From an uncultured Candidatus Cenarchaeum sp. (GTDB taxonomy: Archaea > Thermoproteota > Nitrososphaeria > Nitrososphaerales > Nitrosopumilaceae): DNA of 64,000 nt. Positions 54,301-63,100 of this stretch are shown one piece after another. Location: assembly GCA_958295735.1 (NCBI GenBank), contig OY282369.1:2146983-2210982 (forward strand). The letters run 5' to 3'. A program made the position numbers and the translations under genes. Under the pieces are notes generated by a model. It did not search any database and had not been told where the DNA came from. It saw nothing but the letters and a program-made list of their open reading frames with translations. Positions within the stretch are counted from its first letter, which is position 1. Each line of letters opens with the position of its first letter.

Positions 54301-55245
54301 ATGCATACCGTGCGCATACCCAAGGTGATCCGGTTCGGCGAGGGCGCGCTGTCCGGGACGGAGTACCCGAGGAACGCGCTGGTAGTGACCACCGCCCCCC
54401 CCGAGATGTCGGGCCGCTGGCTGGACCGCATGGGCATACGCGACTACATGCTGTACGACAGGGTGACCCCCGAGCCGTCCATGGAGGACGTCGACCGCCT
54501 GGTCTCCGAGTACAAGTCCCGCAGCCCGTCCGTCCTCATAGGGCTGGGGGGCGGGAGCTCGATGGACGTCGTAAAGTACTCGGCGCGGGAGTTCGGCGTG
54601 GAAAAGATACTGGTCCCCACGACGTTCGGCACGGGCGCGGAGATGACCACGTACTGCGTGCTGAAGTTCGACGGCAAGAAAAAGCTCCTCCGCGAGGACC
54701 GGTTCCTGGCCGACATGGCCGTGGTGGACCCGTACTTCCTAGAAGGCACGCCGGAGCAGATAGTGAAGAACTCGGTCTGCGACGCGTGCGCCCAGGCCAC
54801 GGAGGGGTACGACAGCAGGCTGGGCAGCGAGCTCACCAGGACCCTCTGCGGGGAGGCGTTCGACATACTGCACGACGCCATAATGAACGGCAGGCCCGAG
54901 AACTACCCGTACGGATCGATGCTGTCCGGGATGGGCTTCGGCAACTGCTCCACGACGCTGGGCCACGCCCTCTCGTACGTCTTTTCCAACGAGGGGATCC
55001 CGCACGGCTACTCCCTCTCCGCGTGCACCGCGGTGGCCCACCGCCACAACAAGTCCGCGTTCTACGAAAGGTTCAAGGAGTGCGTCGAAAAGCTCGGGTT
55101 CGGCGGGCTGGATCTCAAGGCAGACGTCGGGGCCGCGGCCGACGTGGTGATGGCCGACAGGGGGCACCTGGATCCCAACCCCGTGCCCGTGACCCGCGAC
55201 GACGTGGTGCGGTGCCTGGAGGACATAAAGTCGGGCAACGTGTAG
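54301..55245 (+). CDS. Iron-type alcohol dehydrogenase, probable succinic semialdehyde reductase
   Basis: 314 residues of the iron-containing alcohol dehydrogenase family. The NAD(P) loop GLGGGSSMDVVKYS and PTTFGTGAEMTTYCVLKFDG are clear. The metal site appears as VCDACAQATEGYDS (Asp present; the usual first His is Gln), LGHALSYVF and EGIPHGYSLS (two His). In Nitrosopumilus-type archaea such an enzyme is assigned to reduction of succinic semialdehyde to 4-hydroxybutyrate in the 3-hydroxypropionate/4-hydroxybutyrate carbon-fixation cycle; that role here is inference from lineage. It is shorter than many family members (about 380 aa). Transcribed alone from a TATA box next to the IS66 insertion. 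Confidence 0.82.
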   Translation: MHTVRIPKVIRFGEGALSGTEYPRNALVVTTAPPEMSGRWLDRMGIRDYMLYDRVTPEPSMEDVDRLVSEYKSRSPSVLIGLGGGSSMDVVKYSAREFGVEKILVPTTFGTGAEMTTYCVLKFDGKKKLLREDRFLADMAVVDPYFLEGTPEQIVKNSVCDACAQATEGYDSRLGSELTRTLCGEAFDILHDAIMNGRPENYPYGSMLSGMGFGNCSTTLGHALSYVFSNEGIPHGYSLSACTAVAHRHNKSAFYERFKECVEKLGFGGLDLKADVGAAADVVMADRGHLDPNPVPVTRDDVVRCLEDIKSGNV

Positions 55246-55400
55246 CCGCCCGCCGCCCCGCGGATCCGGCCGGCCAGCCGCCAGGCCGCGGCGCGGGCGC
55301 CGGAAAACGCGGGCCGCCGGCCGCGGGGCCGGGCGAGCGCGGCGGCCCCGCGGGCGGCCCCGCGCCGGTTAGCTCGCCCTAACGCGCCGGCACATACAAC

Positions 55401-55407
55401 TTAATTA
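55401..55407 (+). promoter_or_regulatory. TATA element of the flavin/F420 reductase gene
   Basis: TTAATTA, 24-30 nt before ATG 55431, in a short AT-richer stretch after about 150 bases of GC-rich intergenic DNA. Confidence 0.7.
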
Positions 55408-55430
55408 CCGCGCGGGCGGCGCCACGGGGA

Positions 55431-56522
55431 ATGGGATCGCTAAAGTTCGGCATCCAGAACGGCCTCAACGTGGCCAGGGCCGGCTACACGGAGGACCAGA
55501 TACTCACCGCCTGCATACTGGCCGACAAGACGGGGTACGATTCCGTGTTCTACATGGACCACACCAACGTCCCCCAGTGGAAGTCGGCCGTCGTCCTGGA
55601 CCCGTGGGTGATGCTGTCCGGGATAGCCGCGGTGACGAACAACGTGGAGCTCGGCACGTGCGTTACCGACGCGATACGGCGCCACCCGTCCAACATCGCG
55701 CTGGCCGCCATAACGCTAGACCGCATATCGAAGGGCAGGGCGATACTCGGGATCGGGGCCGGCGAGGCGCAGAACCTAAAGGAGTTCTGCATACCCTTCG
55801 AGAAGCCTGTCGGGAAGTGGGCCGAGCAGATAGAGGTGATAAAGGCGCTGTACGGGTCCACGCCGGACGATACGGTCGACTATTCCGGGAAATACTACCG
55901 GCTGGAGGGGGCGTGCCTCCAGGCCCCGTCCGTCCGCAAGCCCCACCCCCCCACGTACATGGCCGCCGGCGGCAGGCGCACGCTGGAGCTCACGGGAAAG
56001 CTGGGGGACGGGTGGCTGCCCATAGGGTACACCCCGGAACTCTTCGAGGACCACAAGGCGAAGATAGAGGCCTCCATGGAAAAGCACCAGAGGGCGGAGC
56101 GGGAGAGGGAGGGCTTCCAGATGGCCCTCGACATCGACGTGTACTTTTCCGAGGACGCCGAGGAGTCGTGGGCCCGCATGAAGGAGGCCGTCAAGGTGAG
56201 CCTGTTCAAGCCGGAGGTGCTGCGCGTGCACGGCCTGAAGGACATCGAGGGCTTCGACTTCGTCAAGTACTTCACCGAGTATTCAATGTCCAACCAGGAG
56301 TGGATAGTAAAGATGAGGGAGGCGGCCACCAAGATACCGGACCGGGTGGCCCGCTCTTCGACGGCAGTGGGGACGCCTGACGACGTCATACCCACCTTCG
56401 AGCGCTTCATGAGGGCCGGCGTGAACCACTTCGTTATACGGTTCTGGGGCAAGAACTACTTCGGGAGCATCGACCGGTTCGCCACGCGGGTCATGCCCCA
56501 CCTGCGCGCGGCCGCCGCCTGA
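55431..56522 (+). CDS. Luciferase-like (Mer/LLM) F420- or FMN-dependent oxidoreductase, 363 aa
   Basis: TIM-barrel enzyme of the luciferase-like monooxygenase family, resembling methylenetetrahydromethanopterin reductase. Features: FGIQNGLNVARAGYTEDQIL, ADKTGYDSVFYMDHTNVPQW, VELGTCVTDAIRRHPSNIAL, then ISKGRAILGIGAGEAQNLKE, the typical coenzyme-binding stretch, and PPTYMAAGGRRTLELTGKLG with DGWLPIG. Length is normal. Ammonia-oxidising archaea carry such Mer-like proteins although they do not make methane; the usual suggestion is C1 metabolism on a tetrahydropterin, or another F420-linked reduction. Substrate and cofactor cannot be told from the sequence. Monocistronic. Confidence 0.85.
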   Translation: MGSLKFGIQNGLNVARAGYTEDQILTACILADKTGYDSVFYMDHTNVPQWKSAVVLDPWVMLSGIAAVTNNVELGTCVTDAIRRHPSNIALAAITLDRISKGRAILGIGAGEAQNLKEFCIPFEKPVGKWAEQIEVIKALYGSTPDDTVDYSGKYYRLEGACLQAPSVRKPHPPTYMAAGGRRTLELTGKLGDGWLPIGYTPELFEDHKAKIEASMEKHQRAEREREGFQMALDIDVYFSEDAEESWARMKEAVKVSLFKPEVLRVHGLKDIEGFDFVKYFTEYSMSNQEWIVKMREAATKIPDRVARSSTAVGTPDDVIPTFERFMRAGVNHFVIRFWGKNYFGSIDRFATRVMPHLRAAAA

Positions 56523-56581
56523 CCGCTTTGTGGATGCGGGCCGGGCGCGGGGCATCCGGGGCGAGGATCCCGCGTCCGTCG

Positions 56582-56605
56582 TAGGCGTGATTGTGAGATG
56601 GACTA
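56582..56605 (-). repeat. Solitary IS5-type terminal repeat
   Basis: On the minus strand AGTCCATCTCACAATCACGC+CTAC, matching the left end of the dead IS5 element at 5,817 (AGTCTATCTCATGATCACGC) at 17 of the first 20 positions. No transposase is attached. Lies just upstream of the promoter of the 47-aa gene. Confidence 0.6.
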
Positions 56606-56620
56606 GGCCCGCAGATGCCG

Positions 56621-56627
56621 TTAAATA
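56621..56627 (+). promoter_or_regulatory. TATA element of the 47-aa gene
   Basis: TTAAATA, 23-29 nt before ATG 56650. Confidence 0.7.
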
Positions 56628-56649
56628 CCGTGAACATGCAGGGCGCGCG

Positions 56650-56793
56650 ATGCCGGAAACGAACTGCGACGCGCGCCCGCCCCCGCCGTCCGAGCGGGAG
56701 ATGAGGGACATAGACGAGGCGCTCGCCGAGCCCACGGAACGCGAGTTTGCCACCGCCGCGGAAGCGATAAGGTGGCTCAGAAGCGACGGCTAG
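56650..56793 (+). CDS. Small acidic hypothetical protein, 47 aa
   Basis: Residues MPETNCDARPPPPSEREMRD and IDEALAEPTEREFATAAEAI, ending RWLRSDG. A flexible Pro-rich start is followed by one amphipathic acidic helix; one Cys; no membrane segment. The frame is open from 56530, but ATG 56650 lies 29 nt from a TATA box, so the short form is chosen. The helix is the size of those in small antitoxins or regulators, yet there is no partner gene and no motif to support a name. T5 follows the stop by about 23 bases and could serve as an archaeal terminator. Confidence 0.6.
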   Translation: MPETNCDARPPPPSEREMRDIDEALAEPTEREFATAAEAIRWLRSDG

Positions 56794-57120
56794 CCGCGCA
56801 GCCGCGCCCCCGCCGTCTTTTTACTAGCACCAAAAAACGCGGGATCGGGGCGCCGCCGCCGGCCGAGGGCCGGCCCCGTTGCGGGATCCCTCGCCGATGC
56901 GCGCGGGAGGGCCGCCCGGCAGCGGCCCGGCCCCGGCAAGGCGGCCGGGACAGCGCGGGCGGGGAAGCGCGGCGGGGGAAAAGCGCGCCCGCATCCGCGG
57001 GGATCGGGGCAGGCGCGCGCCCGGGGATCCCCGATCCGGCGGGGACCGCGCGGCGCGCGGGGCTGCCGGGGCGGCCCCGGGGCCGGCGGGAGGGGGGAGG
57101 CGGGATCGCCGCGGCAGAAA
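56794..57120. other. GC-rich intergenic, nothing identified
   Basis: About 330 bases. Apart from a T5 stretch near 56,818 I see no gene or repeat. Confidence 0.55.
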
Positions 57121-57126
57121 ACGCAC

Positions 57127-57131
57127 AATAA
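57127..57131 (+). promoter_or_regulatory. Weak TATA-like element (AATAA)
   Basis: Lies 24-28 nt before ATG 57155 in the context CACAATAACG, the only AT-rich bases nearby. Confidence 0.4.
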
Positions 57132-57154
57132 CGCGGGGGGCGCCGACACGGTGG

Positions 57155-58228
57155 ATGGATGCGCCCGACCTCCCGCCCGGCCTGGCCGCCGCCTTGGACG
57201 ACCGACTGAAAGGTTGCGGGGCCGTCAAGGTGCAGTGCCTGCTGTCCGACTCGGACGCGGTCGAGATCATAACGAAGGCGCGACTCCCCGGCAAGTTGGC
57301 GGTGCGGGGCAAATCCTCGGAGTACGGGGACTTTCGTCACGGCGAATTCGAGGTGAGGGACGGGGGCCAGCCGGCGAAGATCTTCCACACGGTGCAAGCG
57401 GGCGACGAGCTGTACGCCGTGGCCGGCGGCGGGGCGGAGTTCTTTTCAAAGCGCGTGTCCCGCATAATCAAGGGCTCGCACCCGCGCATCCTGGCCGCGG
57501 CAGTCAGCTCCGAAACGCTGCTCAAAGCCCTCCGAAGTTACGAAAAGGGCACCGGCAGGCAGCTTGCCTTGGCGGGGTACGTCGTGAAGAAGGCCGTTGG
57601 GGCCAAACTCAAAACCGAGAGGACGTGGAACCCGCGCGAGGAGGACGCCGGCACGATCGAAGGGGTGTTCGAAGAGGCCAGAAACGGCGGCGGGTACGTC
57701 AGCAGCGTGAGGGTGCTCGCCGGACCCGAATCCGACCCCGACTTGGACCTGTCCGTGTCGCGCAAGGGCCTGGTGTCCGTACGCGCGGGAACGTTCGGGG
57801 GCGTGTTCGCCTGGCTGCTGCGCCCGATGGCGAGGGAGGCGATGGAAAGCAGGGCGATGTTGAGCAAGCTGGGAAGGGGCGAAAACGAGGACAGGGCGCC
57901 GAGGCCGCTCCTCGTGAAATTCGGCGCGAGCGTCTTCCGGGACGAGCAGATGATGAAAAAGTTCCTGAAGATCATGAAAAAATACCCGAACTGCAGCTAT
58001 TCCGTAATGCGCGGGGGGGACCCCCACGTCCACATGCTCGTCCTGGACTGGAACGACAAATCGTCGTTCTCCATAATGACCGTGAGCGACGACGAGCTGC
58101 TCGTAATACCCCAGATCAAGTCCTCGGCCGCCGCGCTCATGAGGTTCTCGGAGTTTCTTACCTCGTCGTTCAGGGAGGGGGCGATCAAAAGGTGCGAAGA
58201 GACCGCGGCCGGCGGCGCGCGGGAATGA
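57155..58228 (+). CDS. Uncharacterised protein, 357 aa; distant paralogue of the 7549 gene
   Basis: Not recognised. Normal composition, no signal peptide or membrane helix. Passages VKVQCLLSDSDAVEIITKAR, EFEVRDGGQPAKIFHTV, RILAAAVSSETLLKALRSYE, LLVKFGASVFRDEQMMKKFL, HVHMLVLDWNDKSSFSIMTV and ALMRFSEFLTSSF occur in the same order as similar passages in the protein at 7549. The central part (SSVRVLAGPESDPDLDLSV against SSVRIKRGLGDDPYDFVQ) is the easiest match. Two divergent copies 50 kb apart, each followed closely by a hypothetical ORF, suggest a small lineage-specific family. ATG 57155 is chosen from the weak TATA element and good composition from there on; its stop overlaps the next ORF (ATGA). 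Confidence 0.75.
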   Translation: MDAPDLPPGLAAALDDRLKGCGAVKVQCLLSDSDAVEIITKARLPGKLAVRGKSSEYGDFRHGEFEVRDGGQPAKIFHTVQAGDELYAVAGGGAEFFSKRVSRIIKGSHPRILAAAVSSETLLKALRSYEKGTGRQLALAGYVVKKAVGAKLKTERTWNPREEDAGTIEGVFEEARNGGGYVSSVRVLAGPESDPDLDLSVSRKGLVSVRAGTFGGVFAWLLRPMAREAMESRAMLSKLGRGENEDRAPRPLLVKFGASVFRDEQMMKKFLKIMKKYPNCSYSVMRGGDPHVHMLVLDWNDKSSFSIMTVSDDELLVIPQIKSSAAALMRFSEFLTSSFREGAIKRCEETAAGGARE

Positions 58229-58431
58229 GCGCGGACGGGGACCGTCGCGCGGGCATGCGGGAGGAGCTTGACGCGTATCACACAACCGCGGTGACGTCGG
58301 CAGGCCCCAAGCACGAGTCCGGGAAGGGCGAGGAGTGCGGTTTCAAGGCGAGCGAGCCGCCCGTGGAGGCACCGGAGGGGACGGCGACTCCTGTTGCGGT
58401 ATTCCAGCGCGGCGGGGGCACGAGGGGATAG
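58225..58431 (+). CDS. Small hypothetical ORF overlapping the 57155 gene, 68 aa
   Basis: ATG overlaps the stop of the preceding gene in an ATGA junction, the usual sign of translational coupling. The product MSADGDRRAGMREELDAYHT... VTSAGPKHESGKGEECGFKA is polar, with two Glu/Lys-rich stretches and one Cys, and is not recognised. Composition is acceptable but short ORFs with ATGA arise by chance in GC-rich DNA, so it is only a candidate. Confidence 0.4.
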   Translation: MSADGDRRAGMREELDAYHTTAVTSAGPKHESGKGEECGFKASEPPVEAPEGTATPVAVFQRGGGTRG

Positions 58432-59126
58432 CGTGCGAGATCGAGCCATCTCTCCCCCGACGCGAGGAAAGCCTGCTGGAAAGCGTGGGAGACCCGGTGA
58501 AAAAACACGCCGGCATCAGGCGGGGCCGGATGGCGGCTTCGGGAGGGATCGAGCAGCACTCCCCCTTGCTGCTCGTGCGCGACGACGGCCGCGACACGCT
58601 TGTCGGGATGCCGGAGAGGCTTGACGGGGGCCGCGGCGGCCGCGCGCGGGCCCCGTACGCCGGCGGCCGCGCGCCGGAAGGGCGAGCGCGGGGCCGATTG
58701 CGCACAGCGCCTGATGCTGGCGCGCCCGCAGGCGCGCGCGCAGCGGGGCGGCGCGTGGCCGAGGGCAGGGGCGGCCGGGGGGACGACATCGCGCTGAACC
58801 GCGCGCGCGGATCCGCCGCCTGCGAATATTTTGACGGAAGGCTGGGCGGCAAAATAGAAACAAACATGAAGCAGATCGGCAGAGTGCGAGAAAGACAGGT
58901 TCGCAAGATCCGACCGCCGGTTCCCTGCATGGTGGCAGTCTCGTACCGTCGCATGCTCCCGAGTTTGGCAGAAGGCGCCAGCGAAACATCGGCCACCGTG
59001 GGCGGACTCGCGGGCAGCCTTGTAGAGTACCATGCGAGCTGGTCTGGCATAGGGAGAACGGGGCCAGATCCGGCAGAGTCGGGTGAACGGGGCGATGGAC
59101 AAATTCTGCAGCATCGGCGCGGCTAA
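58335..59126 (+). other. Open stretch with possible gene remnants
   Basis: One frame is open for 263 codons. Pieces such as EESLLESVGDPVKKHAGIRR, GIEQHSPLLLVRDDGRDTLV and GRLGGKIETNMKQIGRVRER look like real protein, separated by an Arg/Ala/Gly-rich block. GC is lower around 58,820-59,120. No TATA element or family. Either a poorly conserved gene or a decayed one. Confidence 0.3.
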
Positions 59127-59690
59127 GAAGGGGGGAAAGGCGGGCACGGCCTCAAGCTGTCGAGGCGCGTGAAGGACGCAAGGTCACACCTGCCAAAGAA
59201 GATCTGCAAGGCGGAACGCGGGGACGGGAGCGCGGTCCGGCAGCTCCCCGCCGAACGCCGCGGCCGCGATCGCGCGCGCGGCGCAAGGCATCAGAACAAA
59301 AGCCAAGCAGGGCTAGACGCCCTTCTGTGATGCGGGCTGCAACCGATCCCGTTGCGGCGCGGCCGGCTCCGCCGGCGCGCGCGGCGCGGCCGGGCCTCCG
59401 GGCGCCGGCGGCATGCCCGTGATCGCCCCCGCGCCGCGCGCGGAGTCCGGAGCCTGCGCGGCGGGGGCGCCGGCGCACCCCGCAGCGGCGCCGGGCGGGG
59501 CCGGCCGGCTTTCCGGCCGCGGCCCCGGCCCCGGCCGCCGCCGCGCGCCCGCGCCCCGGGCAGCGCGCGCCCCCGCGAGTCCCGCCCGGCCCCGCCCGGC
59601 CCCGCCGCCGGGCCCGCCCGGCCCCGCCGCCGGGCCCGCGGCGGCGAGGGGGGGGGAGGGCTTCCGCCCGCCGCGGATCGGCGGATGCGG
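59127..59690. other. GC-rich region without a gene
   Basis: Short protein-like passage near 59,145-59,220 (LKLSRRVKDARSHLPKKICK) but no start or family. The rest is extremely GC-rich with open frames of no interest. Confidence 0.5.
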
Positions 59691-59693
59691 CGC

Positions 59694-60046
59694 GCCCGGG
59701 GGCGGGGGCCGCCGGCCGGGGGATCGGCGCCGCGGGAAAGCGGTACGGCGGGGGCCCTCCCGCGTGCGGGCCGCGCGCCCGCCAGGCGGTCGCGAAAACG
59801 CCTTTGCCGATCCGGATCTGCGCCCGGGGGCGGGGGCCGCCGGCCGGGGGATCGGCGCCGCGGTACGGCGGGGGGCCCTCCCGCGTGCGGGCCGCGCGCC
59901 CGCCGGGCGGCAAAGGCGCCCCCGCCGATCCGGATCTTCGCGCGGGGCGGGGGCCGCCCGCCCCCCGCCCTCCCGCGTATGGGGTCACGCACCAGCCAGC
60001 CGCAGGCGTGAAAACAACTTCGCCGATCCGGATCCGCGCCTGAAGG
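59694..60046 (+). repeat. Three tandem units of ~100-130 bp, each ending in a REP-like hairpin
   Basis: Unit 1 starts CCCGGGGGCGGGGGCCGCCG near 59,695, unit 2 with the same bases near 59,824, unit 3 is shorter from about 59,945. Each ends in the hairpin family sequence: CGCGAAAACGCCTTTGCCGA (59,791), GGCAAAGGCGCCCCCGCCGA (59,909) and GGCGTGAAAACAACTTCGCC (60,005), all followed by TCCGGATC. The G11 run and GGGTGCCGACCCC after unit 3 also occur next to the copy at 52.1 kb. Confidence 0.75.
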
Positions 60047-60091
60047 GGGGGGGGGAGGGTGCCGACCCCGTGCCCTCCCGGGCCCGTGAGC

Positions 60092-60097
60092 TTAATA
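60092..60097 (+). promoter_or_regulatory. TATA element of the tandem PBP1 gene
   Basis: TTAATA in AGCTTAATAGGC, starting 28 nt before GTG 60120; this fixes the GTG as the leaderless start. Confidence 0.75.
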
Positions 60098-60119
60098 GGC
60101 GATCCCGGAAGATCCTTCC

Positions 60120-63100
60120 GTGAACCACGCGCTGGCCGCGGCCCTGGCCGTGCTGGCCCTCGCGGCCTGGCAGGGCCCGGGGGCGGCCGCACAGACGACG
60201 GCCGCGGTCTCGTGCGACCACCTGGAGGCGGACCGGTGCGTGACGGTGGGGGCGCTGCTCGACGAAGCCGACCCGTTCGACATGCAGAGGCTCGACTCGA
60301 TGCTGGCCGCCGCCGCCGCGTTCAACTCGGAGCAGCTGGCCGGCGGCCCGGACTCGGTGCTGGTGAGGATGGAGGTCCACGGCATAACGCACGGGGATGC
60401 CCTGGCGGGCCTCGAGGCGCGCCGGGCCTCCGATCCCGTCATGTACTACGTGGGCCCCACGCACAGCGGCGACCTGGCCGACGTGCTCGGGTACGCCGCG
60501 GACAGCGGGATAGTGCTGGTCAGCCCCTCCTCGTCGGCGGCCTCGCTGGCCATACCCGGGGATTCCGTGTTCCGGCTCGCGCCCACCGTGCGGCAGGAGG
60601 CGGCCGTGGTGGCCGGGGTCATGGCCGGCGCCCCCGTAAGGGCGGCGGTGACGGCAGCGACCACGGGCACGTTCGGCGACAGCATCCTGGCCGAGATGTC
60701 CGCCGCGCTCAACGCGTCCGGCGTGCGCGCGGCCGGAACGGTCCGGTACGACCCGGACGGCTGGGAGGCCTCCCTGCCCGCGCTGGACGCGGCGGTGGCG
60801 GGGGCCGGGGAGGGGGCAGCGCTGCTGCTGATGGCCGGGTTCTCCGCGGACCTCGAGGCCATGGCCGCGGCGGCCGCCCCCTACGGGAGCCTCAACTCGA
60901 CGAGGTGGTTCGTGCCGAGCGGCGTCCTGGACCCGGGATCGCCTATGCGGGACGCCGGGGCGCTGGCCGTGGCGCGGTCCGTGCGGCTCACCGCGCTCGC
61001 GGTAGAGGACGCCGCGGGCGGCGCGGCCGCCAGGGCGTCCGTCGATTCCGCCCTGGCCGCCCTCAACAAGACGGCCAACGCGTACGACTATTCCGCGCAC
61101 GATTCCGTGTTCTTGCTGGGCAGGGCCGTGCAGGCGGCCGCCTCGGCGGGGGGCGCGTACGGGCCGGCCGAGGTGGCCGCCCGCATCCCGGCCGCGGCGC
61201 GCGCGTATACGGGCGCGCTCGGCGACATATCGCTCAACGCGGCCGGCGACCTGCGCGCGCCGGTCTCGTACGGCGTCTGGGAAGTGGCCGCGGGCGGCTC
61301 TTGGGAGCTGGCCGCCTCGGAGGCGGCCCCGGACACCTTCTGCGCGGGGGCCGGCGGCTCGTGCGTCATGGTGGGGGTGCTGGCCTCGGCGGATCCCGCG
61401 GACGGCCCCGTGCCGGATGCGGCCGTCCTGGCCGCCGACGCGTTCAACGCGGGGCAGCTGGCCCGCGGGGGCGGCGGGCCGTACCTGGACGTCTCGGTGC
61501 ATCATGCGAACGGGTCCGGCCCCGCGGCGGCCCTGGCGGCCGCGCGCGCGGGCGGGGGCGGGCCGTCCTACTACGTGGGCCCCTCGTCCGATGCCGCCCT
61601 GGATGCCGCCCGCGGGTACGCGGCGCGGAACGGCATCGTGCTGGTGAGCCCCTCGTCCACGGCCGCCCACCTGGCCATACCCGGGGACGAGGTCTTCCGG
61701 CTCGCGCCCAGCATGCTGCTGGAGGCGCCGGCCCTGGCCGCCGTGATGGCGGGCGCCGGGACAGGAGCGGCGGTCGCGGCGGCGCCGGAGGGCCCGCCCG
61801 GCGACGCCGCGCTGGCCGCGCTGGCCGCCGCGCTCAACGCGTCGGGCGTGGGGGCGGCCGGGACGGTCAGGTACGGCCCGGGCGGCTGGGAGGGCGCGCT
61901 GCCCGCGCTGGACCGCAGCATGGCGGGGGCCGGGGAGGGGGCCGCGCTGCTGCTCGTTGCTGGGGAGGATGCGGACGCCGGGGCCATGGCGGCGGCGGCC
62001 GCCCCGTACGGGAACCTCAGCTCGGCGAGGTGGTTCGCGGCCGGCGGCGGCGCGCACCCGCCGCCCGTGCTGGGCGCCGAGGCGCAGGCCGCGGCGCAGT
62101 CCGTGCGGCTCACCGTGCTGGCGCCGGCGGAGGCCCCCGGGGGCGCGGCCGCCAGGGCGGCCGTGGGTTCGGCCCTGGCCGCCCTGAACGCGACGGCCTC
62201 GGCGCGCGCCTATTCGGCATACGACTCGGTATTCGTGCTGGGCGGGGCCGTGCGGGAGGCCGCCGCGGCCGCCGGCGCCGGCAGGTACGGGCCGGCCGAG
62301 GTGGCCGCGCTCGTGCCGGCCGCCGCGCTCGCGCATACGGGGGCGCTGGGCGACATATCGCTCAACGCGGCCGGCGACCTGCGCGCCCCGGTCTCGTACG
62401 CTATATGGGAGGCGGGCGCGGGCGGCGCCTGGGAGCTGGCCGCCCCGGAGGCGGCCCCGGAGGCGGCCCCGGGCACCTTCTGCACGGGGGCGGACGGCCC
62501 GTGCGTCAAGGTGGGGGTGCTGGCCCCGGCGGATCCCGCGGGCGACAGGATGGCGGATGCGGCCGAACTGGCCGCCGACGACTTCAACCGGGAGCAGCTG
62601 GCCCGCGGGGGCGGCGGGCCGTACCTGGACGTCTCGCTGCACCGCGCGAACGGGTCGGATACGGCGGCCGCCATGGAGGCGGCGCGCGCCGGCGGGGACG
62701 GGCCGTCCTATTTCGTGGGCGCCGCCGACGAGGCCGCCCTGGCCTACGCCGCGCGGAACGGCATAGTGCTGGTGAGCCCGACCCCGCACGGCCAGGAGCC
62801 GGCGGCGCCCGGCGACGGCGCGTTCCGGCTCGCCCCGCCGGCGCGCGCGGCGGGCCCCGCCCTGGCGTCGATGCTCGCGGGCGGGGGGATCGCGACCGCC
62901 CTCGTGGTGGGGCAGGACGACGGCCCCGGCCGCCTCCTCGCGGCCAACTTCACCAGGGACCTGGCGGCGGCCGGCGTGGACGCGCGCCCCGGCGCCGCGC
63001 TCGATCCCTCCTCGCCCGACTGGGCGGCCGCGGCGTCGTCGCTCGACGCGGCGCTGGCCGCCGACCCGCCGGCCGGCCCCGCGGCGGTGCTGCTCGCCGG

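Noticed and set aside
56530-56649. 40-residue longer start for the 47-aa protein
   Set aside because: The extension crosses the solitary IS5 end and the TATA box that lies 29 nt before ATG 56650.
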